From NCBI GenBank assembly GCA_008828725.1, contig MEHQ01003104.1:1-64000 (forward strand): a DNA stretch of 64,000 bases. Reading direction: 5' to 3'. The position numbers and the translations under genes were made by a program. Source of the DNA: Saccharina japonica. Its lineage: Eukaryota; Sar; Phaeophyceae; Laminariales; Laminariaceae. Shown one piece after another: positions 1 to 9,454 of this stretch (position 1 is its first letter; each line of letters starts with the position of its first letter). Under the pieces are notes generated by a model. It saw only the letters and a program-made list of their open reading frames with translations, was not told the origin of the DNA and ran no database searches.

Positions 1-370
1 AAAGCGAACCCAATGAAGAAGTGAAACGAAACACCCCCCTGCCGCCGCCAACCGCCAACCCCTCCCTCGCAGACCACGCAGACGAGAAGAAGAAGAATAA
101 GAAGAAAAACGAAAAAAAAAAAAAAAAAGCGCGTTCGTTGTGAACCACACGTAAAAAAAGAAAAGTCCAGAGCAAAATGGCGACAACACAACCATTTTTA
201 TTATTATGTTGTTATTATGTTACTAAAATACTGAATTCGACCCGGAAACACAGCCGGAAACAAACCAGGATGATGATATTATTATAATTAATGTTTCCGG
301 TGGATCTTGGAACAACATCAAAACCACGCCAACAATGGAGCTGTGTTATCTATTATTTTTGTTTGTGTGT
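1..370 (+). repeat. L1 composite repeat, 5' part
   Basis: This opens the window and shares a GAA-rich stretch, the word GCGTTCGTTGTGAACCAC and a later CCGGAAACA block with copies near 6.4, 8.7 and 11.8 kb. In those copies the same order continues into a GTGT-rich part and a TTCTTCAC block, so I treat it as the upstream part of one long dispersed family (L1). It encodes nothing recognisable. The left edge is cut by the window. Confidence 0.5.
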
Positions 371-429
371 TTGTGTGTATTCTTCATATATATATACTTA
401 GTGTATATATATATATATATATTTTTAAT

Positions 430-612
430 CATCCCATTTGTTACCTTCGCCCTTCTTTTCTCTCCCCGTCCTATTATAGTCGTAAATCAGATCCGGGTGG
501 GGTCACAAAGTAGGCTCCTCCCCCTCTTCCCCCCCTACGGTTCTTGCCTTGCATTTTTACCGCGAGAAGACGTTAGCCTTTTTCTTCCCTCGTCGCGACT
601 TTAATGGAACCG
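430..612 (-). repeat. S1 SINE, 3' body (head missing)
   Basis: Minus-strand copy of the S1 body: an A-rich/TA end, then the complement of AATGGGATG, CTGAGTTACGACT, a GGGGAGGAGGGAG block and CTCGCGATAAAAATGCAAGG-like sequence. The tRNA-like head is missing or too diverged to see. It lies head-to-head with the next S1 copy, separated only by a TA microsatellite. Confidence 0.65.
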
Positions 613-643
613 TTATTTTAATCCGTCGGTATATATATATATC

Positions 644-1040
644 CCGGTCACCCCGGTATTCTATCACAATTGTGGTCAGCTGCAAATGCTATTATTGCTA
701 TTTAGCATTGATTGGTACCCGAGTTCAAATCCCGCCGTGGTGAGATTTTTTTTTACTTTTTTTTCCAAAAACATAAAAGGAACCAATTGCCGAAAGCGCC
801 TTCGTAGCTTGGGTGGGTGGGTGGGTGGGCGGACGGACGTCGACGCGAGTCGATGAGGGAAGAAAAAAGGGCTGAACTATTCTCACGATAAATATGCAAG
901 GCACGTACGTACGTGCCCGTATTGGGGAGGGAGGAGAAGGAGGTCCTTTTTATTGACCCCGGGTCTGAGATACGGCTAAAAAAGAGGGAGAGAGAAAAGA
1001 AGGGCGAAGATAATAAATGGGATGAATATATATATATATA
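644..1040 (+). repeat. S1 SINE with tRNA-like head
   Basis: Near full-length S1 copy. The head (about 645-740) has a B-box-like GAGTTCAAATCCC and an A-box-like CAATTGTGGTCAGC upstream, the layout of an internal RNA polymerase III promoter. A T/A-rich linker follows, then CAATTGCCGAAAGCGCCTTCG, a GGGT microsatellite and the body (gagggaagaa, CTGAGATACGGCT), ending at AAATGGGATG plus a TA-rich tail. SINEs are non-coding and depend on a LINE for retrotransposition; that dependency is known of the class, not seen here. Confidence 0.65.
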
Positions 1041-1157
1041 TTATCCATCTTTTTTGCAGTATGTGATTTTTCACACATTAAACTGTTGCTTCTTCCCCCG
1101 AGAACATCGCGGCACGTGTACCCACAGCAGTATCCGTGCCGATTCCTCATCCTACTA

Positions 1158-1250
1158 TGCAGTATTACGAGGGACCATAGTAAATAGGACCATATATTGT
1201 GAGTAAAAAGATGGGAAATATATAGGTTTTTGTCTATACCGTTGTTGTTG
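1158..1250 (+). mobile_element. M6 short MITE, truncated
   Basis: Begins with TATTACGAGGGACCATAGTA and AATAGGACC, followed by the family interior (agtaaaaa, a gggaaatatatagg block, tctatacc). The expected inverted right end is replaced by a GTT microsatellite. Related copies lie at 5.46, 7.88, 33.3, 37.85, 38.57 and 46.29 kb. Confidence 0.5.
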
Positions 1251-1689
1251 TTGTTATCTTCACATTAAACTCGTTTCAGTTGCTAATCCCTATAGTCTGA
1301 TCTAGCAAGATCACGGCCCGTGGTCACAAAAGTGCTAGAGCCATCAGAGAATCCTAAAGAACACGTACACTTAGCAGGGATTGGATACACGAGTCCGAAG
1401 AGGTACACCTAAAATCCCTACAGCATGTTATGCGTGTCCAAAACTGAACTACACGCCCGCAATCTCCATTCAACTACAGCAGCATCGTCCCCCCCCCCCC
1501 CCTCCCACTCTTTACCAACGAATTTGCCGGCTACAGCGTAACTACTGTCTGAAGTGCTGTAGGTCCTGTTAACTAGGGACCCCCGTAATAACGGAGACCA
1601 TGTTATTGCCTCATAAGGGTGGTGGCTTGAGGGGCTCTATGCCTCACAAAAGAAAAAAAAAAAAAAGTTTGGAGGAAAATTGAAAATAT

Positions 1690-2133
1690 CAGGGCCTTCC
1701 TCGGGAAAATTCGCGAAGATTTCGGGAATCGAGTAAATCAACCATATCAAACTAACCGATGCCGAATAAACAATGTTAAAAGCACCACAAGAAAGACAAA
1801 ACCACGGCGAATCGAATGACGGTGTTTTTTTTTTTTACCCAGTAGGAACCGCGGTATGGTCCATGGTAATTTACCACGGGAATTGGCAATGCCAATTCCC
1901 GTGGTAAATTACCATGGACCATACCGCGGTTTGCCAATTCCCGTGGTAAATTACCATGGACCATACCGCGGTTCCTACTTCGTAAAAAAGAAAAACACCG
2001 TCATTTGATTTTTTCTGTGGTTTTGTCTTTCTTGTGGTGCTTTTAACATTGTTTATTCGGCATTGGTTAGTTTGATATGGTTGATATACTCGATTCCCGA
2101 AATCTTCGCGAGTTTTCCCGAGGAAGGCCCTGG
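1690..2133. mobile_element. Fold-back element, ~440-bp palindrome
   Basis: The left half (CAGGGCCTTCCTCGGGAAAA onward) is the imperfect reverse complement of the right half, ending TTTTCCCGAGGAAGGCCCTG, with the centre near 1,911. The core holds three copies of a ~44-bp block (ACCGCGGTATGGTCCATGG ... CGGGAATTGGC), one inverted and two direct. As single strand it would fold into one long hairpin. The superfamily cannot be assigned because no flanking duplication is obvious. Confidence 0.75.
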
Positions 2134-2154
2134 AAAATATAAAGCCCCACGGCC

Positions 2155-2251
2155 TTAACCCTTCTAGGACTGGAGTCCCGTTTTGGGGACAAATTACTTA
2201 CAATTAGAGGGGTTTGTCCCCAAAATGGGACTGCAGTTCTTAAGGGGTTAA
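2155..2251. mobile_element. M4 piggyBac-like MITE
   Basis: TTAA flanks both sides (2,155-2,158 and 2,248-2,251). Imperfect inverted ends read TTAACCCTTCTAGGACTG and, reversed, TTAACCCCTTAAGAACTG. The interior carries TTGGGGACAAA in both orientations. TTAA targets and CCC-type ends are typical of piggyBac non-autonomous elements. Sister copies lie at 11,196-11,283 and 31,619-31,706, all inside H1. Confidence 0.6.
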
Positions 2252-2574
2252 GTATAAACTGAAACATTCTTAAATCGCAAGAATGAAAGTCCGACGATTC
2301 TGAAACAAAATCAGCCAAAAATGTGCTACCTCTACCGTAGCACGCGTCTATCCTATGCACCAGAGAAATCGATACAACAAGCTCTCTGTGGTCACACATA
2401 CCACAGCAGTAGCCGTAAATCTGCCCGCGCAAGGCGAACTTCTCAGCCGTGCCCGCCTAAAATGATGCTGTTTCCATTGAGGTAGGGTTTTGTAACGAAG
2501 CTGTGAGGCATTCGTTCCCGACGGTGAGCTTATTCTTGGCCTCGACTAACGGCGGCCACCACCCCGACCCGGAA

Positions 2575-2590
2575 CTCTAACCCTAACCCT
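2575..2590 (-). repeat. Short telomere-like tract
   Basis: About two and a half units of CCCTAA. Too short to be a telomere; other similar tracts occur near 32.61, 43.01 and 53.28 kb. Confidence 0.4.
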
Positions 2591-2719
2591 ATCGAGAGGA
2601 ATGCCTGGTTGGTGTGCCACCTGGTCGTTGTGCTTAGAAAGGCTCTATTTTTAATGCGAGCACACCTAGGGAAGTTCGCCTGCGCGGGCAGATTTACGCG
2701 AGTTCGACATACCACGATA

Positions 2720-2960
2720 CATGTCCCCCGTGCTGGTTGTTCATCCTCTCATATAATATAGAGATATATTCACCAGCTCTCTCTCTCTCTCTTTATTTTC
2801 TGCTTTTCTGCTTTTCTGTGCCCACAAACCACAACACAGAGGAGGGAGGAATCAAGGCAATACATATACTATACATACTTTTACGCGGAATTTCTACTAC
2901 AACACCCAGACTCTTCTCGCGACCAAAATTGCATATGTGCGTTGCTCACGGCGTCTAAAA
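2720..2960 (+). repeat. L1 composite repeat, inner fragment
   Basis: Contains the L1 order: GTGCTGGTTGTTCATCCTC, CACCAGCTCTCTCTCTC (here a CT microsatellite), CTGTGCCCACAAACCAC, then CAGAGGAGGGAGG and GGAATTTCTACTAC. The same order is found after 6.95 kb and 9.25 kb. Confidence 0.4.
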
Positions 2961-3284
2961 AAAGAGAGAGCGACGGAAGGTTACGGGGAGGGGGAGGGAG
3001 AGGAAGAGGGGGGGGGGGGGTGGACCGGGTGCTCGCCTGCTCTCGTCATGGTGCTTGATGAAATATGTCTCTGTTTTGAAAAAAAAGTAAAAACTGGCGT
3101 CGAGAGACATCGGTTTCGGCCGGAAAAAAACAAAAGTAACGCCAGGGCAGAGCGAAATGACAGAGAGCGCACCCCTTCTTCGTGCAACTCGCCAAAAAAA
3201 CAAAAACACCTCGCCCATGTTTCGGTTCGCGCTTGGTGCTAAAAAGCAAGCGATGCCTGCCCCTGGTTGGTGCAAGCAAGTACA
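2961..3284. other. Unassigned; G-rich tract and A-rich sequence
   Basis: Holds a purine-rich GGGA/G run at about 2,990-3,020 and A-runs. Frames are open by composition only. A small direct repeat (GCCTGCCCCTGGTTGGTG) sits at about 3,254 and 3,290. I see no gene. Confidence 0.3.
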
Positions 3285-3470
3285 GTAGTGCCTGCCCCTG
3301 GTTGGTGAAAACCCACAACGTGCTCCGTTCCGGCACTAAGGTTGTAGGGATGCGAGGGCCTCTGTGGTCATACGACTACGGCCACGCACGATACGAGGAC
3401 CCCCGTCTCGAAAGGGAAGCGTGAGCAATGATCAAATAGCTAAGGCAAGCAACAAATGAGTACTCCCCCC
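3285..3470 (+). repeat. G1 poly-C/G-bordered repeat, partial
   Basis: Contains GGTTGGTGAAAACCCAC, GTAGGGATGCGAGGG, GGTCATACGACTACGGCCA, then the second G1 module in reverse (TCTCGAAAGGGAAGCG, AGGCAAGCAACAAATGAGTA) ending in CTCCCCCC. In G1 the words ATGAGTAC and poly-C are joined; see the finding on poly-G borders. Confidence 0.5.
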
Positions 3471-3479
3471 TATGGTCAT

Positions 3480-3645
3480 ACAACTAGTTACTATATCATC
3501 TGTGCGGGTTTGAGAACCTCGACTCCGCACAAGAGGAATGATCGTATCACGTAGTGTGTATATGGTAAGGCACCCACGAGGCAGATACATAGTAATACCC
3601 ATTGCTGTCTCTGGAAGTGGCCACACCAGAAATTAAATTAACTCA
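3480..3645 (-). repeat. G1 extension module
   Basis: This stretch (TCCGCACAAGAGGAATGATC, ATGGTAAGGCACCCACGAGG) is an inverted counterpart of 4,550-4,720. It carries GGTTTGAGAACCTC. It shows that the G1 family is longer than the module next to the poly-G run. Confidence 0.45.
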
Positions 3646-3647
3646 CT

Positions 3648-3986
3648 GCCGGCGTCCCCGGTGGAATGACAGGTGAATATCGTCCCTGTTCATGCCAAGG
3701 TCGTGGGCTCGAGCTCCCCCGAGTGCATACTCGTAGGGATTTTTTCTCGCAAAACATACCTTGACTACTAGCGGAAAGCGCGAGAGCGTGAGTTAGCAAA
3801 ATTCGATGAAAATCGACGAGCGTTTGGGAAGGCTGAGCCCTCGCGCGATAATAATCAAAAACACGAACCGTAGTGGGGAGGAGGGAGAGGAGCCTGCTTT
3901 GTGACCCCAGATCTGAGTTACGACTAGGGAGGGAGAGGGACAGACGTGCGAAGGTAATCAATGGGATGGAAAAAAAAAAAAAAAAA
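3648..3986 (+). repeat. S1 SINE, full length
   Basis: Complete S1 copy: tRNA-like head (GGCGTCCCCGGTGG ... B-box-like GGGCTCGAGCTCCCCC), a CTCGTAGGGATTTTTTCTCG linker, AGCGCGAGAGCGTGAGTTAG, body (GAACCGTAGTGGGGAGGAGG, GAGCCTGCTTTGTGACCCC, CTGAGTTACGACTAGGGAGG) and AATGGGATGG followed by 17-18 A. The head differs in sequence from the head of the 26.6-kb copy, so S1 has more than one head subtype. Confidence 0.75.
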
Positions 3987-4010
3987 GTAAATAAATTGGA
4001 GGCTGCCGTC

Positions 4011-4240
4011 CATACGCAAGTCCGCCTCACAGGCGGTTCTTAGCAGGATGCAGCTCACCCTCCATACGACTCGCTCAGTACCTCAAGGCGCTTCGCGCTT
4101 GGTGCAAGCAATGTCTGCCTGGTCGGTGAAAACCCGACATGCTCCGTCCCGGCATTGCCGGGATGCGAGGGTCCATGGCTATACGACTACGGCCGTGCAT
4201 GAAAATGAAGTACACCCCAACCTCCCGTTGAGCGCTTGGG
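4011..4240 (+). repeat. G1 repeat, full module
   Basis: Starts GCAAGTCCGCCTCACAGGCG, runs through TTCTTAGCAGGATGCAGCTC, GCTTGGTGCAAGCAATGTCT, GGTGAAAACCCGACATGCTC and GGATGCGAGGGTCCATGG to CATGAAAATGAAGTACACCCC. The first 20 bases contain the hairpin CCGCCTCACAGGCGG. It pairs in inverted orientation with the next copy at 4,321-4,545. Confidence 0.7.
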
Positions 4241-4320
4241 CAAAGAAAAAAATTGTTAGGGCCGAAGTACACTAGGAATTACACTCATACTTAGGTTTCT
4301 GCACAGTAGTGCATTATTCC

Positions 4321-5020
4321 GGGGGGGGGGGGGGGGTATTTGATTTTCATGCATGGCCGTAGTAGTATGACTCAGAGACCCTCGTCATCTACAACGCCGG
4401 GACGGAGCATCGTTGGGTTTTCACCGACCAGGCAGGACATTGCTATGCACCAAGCTTTGCGAAGCGACCGTGAGGTATTGGGCGAGTCGCATGAAGGTCG
4501 AGCTGCATCCTGCTAAGAACCGCCTGTGAGGCGGACTGCATAATGGATGACAGCTCTCAATGCAATTGATTTAATTTCGGTGTGCACTTCTAGAGCAAAC
4601 GGGCAGGAGTGTCTATGTATCCGCCTCGTGGGTGCCTTACCATATGCACACTACGTGACACGATCATTCCCCTTGTGCGGGGAGCAACGGTTCTCCACTC
4701 CGCACAAATTATCTAACTCGACCGCCAGCTGTGATCGACCGCCAAAAAACAAACGGTACCCTGGTGGTCTAGCTCACGTAGTGAGCGGCATGTTTTGCTA
4801 TGTCGTCATCAACCGACGCCAACACAACCTATACATAATATGGGGGGGGGGGGGGGGTACTCATTTGATCCCTGACCACGGATGCATCTCTTTCGAGGCG
4901 GAGCACCCGCTCCTGCTCCAAATAGAGACACCCTCTAACAGTTGGGGCGCTCATTATTACGTCGTCTACGCCGGCTTGAGCTTTGTCTTCTCTACCAACA
5001 AAAAATACCAGTACGAGAAA
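4321..5020 (-). repeat. G1 repeat, long form with poly-G borders
   Basis: A 16-G run is followed by ATTTTCATGCATGGCCGTAG and the reverse of the G1 module to GTGAGGCGGACTGCATAATG (4,545), then the extension module (AATTGATTTAATTTCGGTG ... GTGCGGGGAGCAACGGTTCT). At 4,843 a second G run leads into TACTCATTTGATCCCTGACC and GCATCTCTTTCGAGGCGGAG, the second G1 module. This is the longest continuous G1 sequence in the window. Confidence 0.6.
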
Positions 5021-5235
5021 CAAGAGGGTTTGTTCGCCCCCAACTTCAAGGCGTGTGTCACGCTCTCCGCATTCCCACCACCCTTCTACCTATAATCGCA
5101 GTAGTAATAAGAGGGTTCATTTGTGAAATCACACCGAGATACACAGACCCACCACACGTCGAAACACTTGAAAAAAAAAAAAAAAACAGGTGAAAAGAAA
5201 CGACAACGTTCGACTATATTTTTACGGCGGACCTT

Positions 5236-5470
5236 AGAGCCCGTTTTAACGAAGAAAAACAAAATCAATTTGGAAAAAAAAAAAAATCAAATCCGCTTTT
5301 CATTGGTCAACGCACGCACCAGCACCCCCCAAGATTAGGTCAACACGCGCACCAGCACCAAAGATTAGGATCTTGGGGGGTGCTGGTGCGTGCGTTGACC
5401 AATGAAAAGCGAATTTGAATTTTATTTTTTCCAAATTGAATTTATTTTATACTCGTTAATATGGGGCCTT
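5236..5470. mobile_element. M3 Harbinger-like MITE
   Basis: Inverted ends AGAGCCCGTTTTAACGAAG and, on the right, CTCGTTAATATGGGGCCTT. The inner arms are long and inverted: CGCTTTTCATTGGTCAACG and CACGCACCAGCACC on the left, GGTGCTGGTGCGTGCGTTG and ACCAATGAAAAGCG on the right. This copy also has an internal partial duplication of the CGCACCAGCACCAAAGATTAG block. GGGCCC ends with a TTA-type target fit the PIF/Harbinger (Tourist) group. Confidence 0.6.
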
Positions 5471-5568
5471 ATAGTAAATAGGACCAAATATTGATAGTAA
5501 AAATAGAGAAGTGTGTAGGCTTTTGGGTGTAGCCGTAGGTCCCTATTAACTATGCGCCCCCCGCAAAA
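5462..5568. mobile_element. M6 short MITE
   Basis: Directly abuts the M3 element: ATAGTAAATAGGACC, ATATTG, TAGTAAAAATAG, then TAGCCGTAGGTCCCTATTAA with the inverted right end GCGCCCCC. Length near 107 bp matches other M6 copies. Confidence 0.45.
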
Positions 5569-5572
5569 CACA

Positions 5573-5593
5573 AACAACAACAACAACAACAAT

Positions 5594-5673
<80 letters not shown>

Positions 5674-5702
5674 CGACGACAACAACAACAACAACAACAA
5701 TT
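5573..5702 (+). repeat. (CAA)n microsatellite
   Basis: About 40 consecutive CAA/ACA units with a few interruptions (CGA, AAT). The leucine- or cysteine-rich frames on the minus strand are products of this repeat, not protein-coding sequence. Confidence 0.9.
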
Positions 5703-5734
5703 TATGATGTCGGAAAACAACCGAAAAAAACAAC

Positions 5735-6100
5735 ACACACAACGAAGAAAGTGAAACTTATCTTCTTTTGTTTTCACCTGTATACACATGGACGCCCAGC
5801 AAACCCAACATACCCTACTAAATAGTGTCCGTGCTGATTCGTCATCCTAGAGAGTACCACCACCAGCTTTCTCTGCGGCCATGGACATGCGGCATTTCTG
5901 TGAACAGCTACTACACTGACTTACGTTTGTGTGCGTTGATTTTTCGAGGGCATGCGCGCTTTCTCACGTCATATTGAAGGAAAAAGAGGAGAGAACTGCG
6001 CGCGCGCGGGGGTCGTACTCATTTGTTGCTTGCCTTAGTCATTTGACCATCGACCACGCATCCCTTTCGAGACGAGGCGGAGGGGGGAGGGTGGTCCACC
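5735..6100 (+). repeat. L1 fragment followed by G1 second module
   Basis: 5,735-5,900 carries L1 words (GAAGAAAGTGAAACT, GACGCCCAGCAAACCCA, GTGTCCGTGCTGATTCGTCA, CTCTGCGGCCATGGAC). 6,010-6,095 carries the G1 second module: GGGGGTCGTACTCATTTGTT, GCTTGCCTTAGTCATTTGAC, CGCATCCCTTTCGAGAC. No gene is seen. Confidence 0.45.
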
Positions 6101-6211
6101 CCGTGCTATGACGATACTAATGATGGTTCGTGTTATTTGCGCGTCTGTTTTCGAAGCTAAAAACCACCAGGTCTACCGTATTGACCGAAAAGTAACAAAA
6201 CAACTTATACA

Positions 6212-6390
6212 GCAGTACAGGGCACCTAATAATAAACAGGAAATCTGGCCCAGGCTGGGTTTCTTATTCGAGAGAGGGTGCTTTCTGCACTAATTTCAAG
6301 ATAACGACTACCCACTTTCTTATTTTCCTCTGCATATCAGCCTGGCTTTCTTATCAGCCTGTTTCTTAATATTAGGTGCCCTGTACTGTA
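6212..6390. mobile_element. M1 pogo-like MITE
   Basis: Inverted ends CAGTACAGGGCACCTAATAA and, on the right, TTAGGTGCCCTGTACTG. Subterminal AAGAAA/TTTCTTAT blocks and GCCTGG...CCAGGC are also inverted, so almost the whole 178 bp can fold. CAG-type ends with TA on the right flank suggest the pogo/Tigger branch of Tc1-mariner. Family copies lie at 38.7, 41.4-42.1, 49.1, 52.2, 57.7 and 62.1 kb. Confidence 0.7.
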
Positions 6391-6404
6391 ATAGTCCAGA
6401 GGAA

Positions 6405-7065
6405 GAACGCGAAATGAAACGCCCCCCCCTCTCCCCCCTTCTCCGCGAAGAGAGCCCAGACGAGAAGAAGAAACGAAAGAAGAAGAAGGGGAAGAAAGAG
6501 CGTTCGTTGTGAACCACACGTAAAAAAAGTTCAGGCAAAAAACAAACACCTGGTAGGACAACAACAAGCAGTATTATCAACATTATGTTACTACTACTAC
6601 TACTACTGCTGACTTTGGTCCGGAAACAGACCAGAGGGTTGTTATTCCCGTTGGATGGAAACAAAAGCAACAGCAGCAACAACAACAACAACAACAAGTG
6701 GAACAGTTTTTTTTTTTCTTGTGTGTGTGTATTTTGTCTTGTTTTTTTCAACTTTTTGCGTGTGTGTGCTTGTAGTGAAACCATTTTTTTTTCGTTAATG
6801 TGCGTGTTTTGATTGTTTTCGCGTATTCTTCACAATGGGCGTTCACATGAAATAACCGTTCCTTTGTTCCAAAAACGGTTCTTCTTCTTCTTCTTCCAAC
6901 CCCTCGATGGCATCCATCTATTTTATGTACGTACGGGCACGCGCAAGTGTCTATCCTCCGTCTCGATTCTTCATCCTGCCTAGGCAGAGCATGCACGCAG
7001 TAGACAGAGTAGAGAGAGATAATCCACCGCAGCCTTCCCTCCTCTCTTTTCTGTGGCCACAAGCC
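6405..7065 (+). repeat. L1 composite repeat, long copy
   Basis: Long L1 copy: GAA-rich tract, GCGTTCGTTGTGAACCAC, CAGGCAAAAAACAAACACC, a CCGGAAACAGACCAG block, GTGTGTGTGTATTTTGTC, TGAAACCATTTTT, GCGTATTCTTCACAATG, then CTCGATTCTTCATCCTGCC and TTTCTGTGGCCACAAGCCAC. CTA and CAA microsatellites have grown inside it. Lack of conserved frames between copies argues that it is non-coding. Confidence 0.5.
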
Positions 7066-7110
7066 ACGCGAGACAGACAGAAGAATGAAGAAGGCAGAAC
7101 ACGCGGGATT

Positions 7111-7111
7111 T

Positions 7112-7189
<78 letters not shown>

Positions 7190-7256
7190 CTACTACTATT
7201 AATACTACTACTACTCCTACTATTAATACTACTACTACTACTACTACTACTACTGC
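7111..7256 (+). repeat. (CTA)n microsatellite
   Basis: About 145 bp of CTA/ACT units with occasional CCT and ATT interruptions. Thr-, Leu- or Ser-rich frames across it arise from the repeat. Confidence 0.9.
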
Positions 7257-7282
7257 TAATATTGCGGGGGACCATCGTACAA

Positions 7283-7480
7283 AATTCGACGAGAGTTGAC
7301 GAGGGAAGAAAGTGCTGAAATCTTCGCGCGATAAAAACGCAAAGCAAGAAACGCGTAGTGGGGGAGAAGGGAGAGGAGCCTACTTTGTGACCCCGGATCT
7401 GAGTTACGACTCGAGGGAGGGCGAAAGACGGAAGTGCGAAGATAATAAATGGGATGGACAAGGGTGCACAAAAAAAAAAG
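7283..7480 (+). repeat. S1 SINE, 3' body
   Basis: Body only, from ACGAGAGTTGACGAGGGAAG to AAATGGGATGGACAAGG with an A-rich end. It starts right after the CTA microsatellite; the tRNA-like head is absent, consistent with 5' truncation. Confidence 0.7.
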
Positions 7481-8390
7481 AAAACGACACCACACACCTA
7501 GGAAGGTTAGAATGAAAAACAAACCGGATCGCTGTGATCACAGGACGAAATGAGCAAAAACCATTTATAATCGTATTTCCATATTTGGTCCTATTTACTA
7601 TGTATTGTTGTTGTTGTTGTCGTCACATTAAAAACCGTGCCGGTCTCTCTATCCAGTACCTCCATCTGTCCGTACTAATCCAGCACTTGACACGGTCGAT
7701 TCCCGTGGTCACAGGCTAACTTACCCAAAAAAAGGTATACTGAAATAAAAGTGGAACCCGAAGGGTCCGCAAAGCGGTCAAAGCCAGTCAAAAACAGATA
7801 GTCTGGAGCCCTCCGCTCCCCTCTACACGCTATGTGAAGGTAAACATAAAACTGGAAAGGTCAACATATGGTCTTCCGTAATATAAAGGGCCATAGTAAA
7901 TAGGGGATCAAATATTGCTAGTAAAAACATGGAACTATAACAGTATAAAGTTTTTTTGTCTGTACCGTAAGTCCTATTTACACCGCTTGCTGCTGCTACA
8001 AGCACGACGTAGGCACGTTGACCCTCACACACGCCCTTCCTCCGTTGCTTTTTGAGAGCACCCGCCCCGCCCGCGCTTCACCTGGCCGGGTGCACAAAGA
8101 GGGTGGGGCGGGGAGCTTCGTAGCTGCGTGGAGGGACGGTGTCCACCTGTGGGCCTGTGGGGTATATTTTTATTGAGGGTCATGCCCCGTAGGTGTCCAC
8201 CCGTCCGTGTCCCTGTCAGTGAATATATATGGTTATTCGTGAAACACATATATACATGTCCGTTTATGAAAAAAACAAAAACAACAACAACAACAACAAC
8301 CGCTCCATCAAAGTTTCGGTTGAAAGAAGAGAGGGAACGCGAAGCAAAAAAAAAGAGCGGAAATAACAACCCACCCGTGTACGTAACGAG
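7481..8390. other. Mostly unassigned; M6 fragments at 7,560 and 7,880
   Basis: 7,560-7,605 is the inverted end of M6 (TTTGGTCCTATTTACTATG) next to a GTT run. 7,877-7,985 is a diverged M6 copy (GGGCCATAGTAAATAGGG ... CCGTAAGTCCTATTTACAC). The rest has no family or frame I recognise; 8,125-8,215 contains a small inverted pair around GGTGTCCACC and CCCGTAGGTGTCCACC. Confidence 0.35.
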
Positions 8391-8495
8391 CACCCAAATG
8401 GTTGGGTGTCTCTGAAATGGTTGGGCGCCTCTGCAATGGTTGGGTGTCTCTAAAATGGATGGGCGTCTAAAAACATTGGATGGGCGTCTCTAATC
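8391..8495 (+). repeat. ~24-bp tandem repeat, five units
   Basis: Five imperfect units of AATGGTTGGGTGTCTCTGAA, drifting from GGTTGGGTG to GGATGGGCG toward the right end. Non-coding. Confidence 0.75.
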
Positions 8496-8584
8496 ATAAC
8501 GTAGTTGAGATGCAAAAAAGGGGCGTGATAGACGCCTACAGCTAGTGGTTGTGGTCAAGCTCGTAACCTTTCGTATCTCGGCTC

Positions 8585-8690
8585 TATTAGTAGGAGGTAC
8601 ACGGACGATGCTCTCCGGCTCGAAAGGGAGATGCGTGGTCAATGATCTAACAAATGACCAAGACAAGCAACAAATGAGAACCCCCCCCCC
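8585..8690 (-). repeat. G1 second module with poly-C border
   Basis: Reverse orientation: CTCGAAAGGGAGATGCGTGG, TCAATGATCTAACAAATGAC, AAGCAACAAATGAGAAC then a 10-C run. Matches the modules at 6.0, 14.1, 14.6 and 21.4 kb. Confidence 0.6.
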
Positions 8691-8694
8691 ACCC

Positions 8695-9355
8695 CCGCCA
8701 CGTGGATTGCCCAGAGACCAAAACGAGAAGGAGAAGAAGAAGAAAAACGCGGCTGCTCGTCGTTGTGAACCACACACACACGCGCGCGCACCACACATAT
8801 GGGGGGAAAAAAAACACGTACCGTGGGCGAAAAAGTGACAACAAATAATAGTGTTTCGGTCCGGAAACAGCCGGAAATCAGGAGACATTTTTTGTTTTTC
8901 GTTTCCTGGTATTGTGTAGACGGAGCCTCTCGAACAACTAAACACGAAAAAAACCCGTTTTTCATAGTATCACATACATGTAAGAAGTGAAAACATTTTA
9001 TTTGTGGGTTTTGAGTGTGCGCGCGTTCTTTCTTTTCCCCCCTGCCTGGTCAGTGAAAACCCGAAATGCTCCGTCCCGGCATTGTAGGGATGCGAGGGTC
9101 TATCTATCTATGGTCATACGACTACGGCCATTCATGGAAATGAAGTACACCCCGCCACACCATGGGCATGAAAATGAAGTACACCCCCCCCCCCCCGTGG
9201 ACATCCAGCACACACACACGAACGCACCCAGAGCCACGGTTTGTAAGTGTCCGCGCTGATGATGCCTCACCCTCGAGTGTCGTATGTACCGCAGACAGGT
9301 AAACAAGTAGTACCATCCCCACCACCCAGCTCTCTCTCTCTCTCTGTGGCCACAA
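8695..9355 (+). repeat. L1 composite repeat, with G1 inserted
   Basis: L1 order: GAGAAGGAGAAGAAGAAG, CGTCGTTGTGAACCACAC, GGTCCGGAAACAGCCGGAAA, GAAGTGAAAACATTTTATTT, then after a G1 segment (9,040-9,200) the block ACATCCAGCACACACAC, GTGTCCGCGCTGATG, CCAGCTCTCTCTCTCTC, TGTGGCCACAAATTATT. The G1 piece interrupts L1, so G1 moved or recombined there after L1. Confidence 0.5.
9040..9200 (+). repeat. G1 repeat, partial, with poly-C border
   Basis: CTGCCTGGTCAGTGAAAACC to CGGCCATTCATGGAAATGAA and GTACACCCC, followed by a second short ATGAAAATGAAGTACA ending in a 14-C run. Two successive copies of the border word suggest slippage or local duplication at the homopolymer. Confidence 0.6.
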
Positions 9356-9454
9356 ATTATTTTCATAAAAAGCAAAACAGAGGAGAAACGCAGGCATATA
9401 TATCTTCCCCCACGAATAGACACACACTTCCTGAATTCTACAGCCTCAGATTGT

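Larger units (their letters stand above)
1597..2345 (+). repeat. H1 dispersed element carrying two nested insertions
   Basis: H1 copies elsewhere start with TGCTACGATAGAGGTG and CACCATG, continue through GCCTCATAAGGGTGG and CACTTGAGGAGC, reach GAATGAAAGTCCGACG and finish with ACCTCTATCGTAGCA, so the ends are inverted. Here the left part is diverged (1,597-1,660), the GAATGAAAGTCCGACG block is at about 2,281 and the right end at about 2,328-2,345. Between them sit a long palindrome (1,690-2,133) and an M4 MITE (2,155-2,251), both apparently later insertions. No coding capacity is seen. Confidence 0.5.

Noticed and set aside
6748-7497. 249-codon minus-strand frame
   Set aside because: Most of it is the CTA microsatellite read as serine, with SINE and L1 sequence on the sides.
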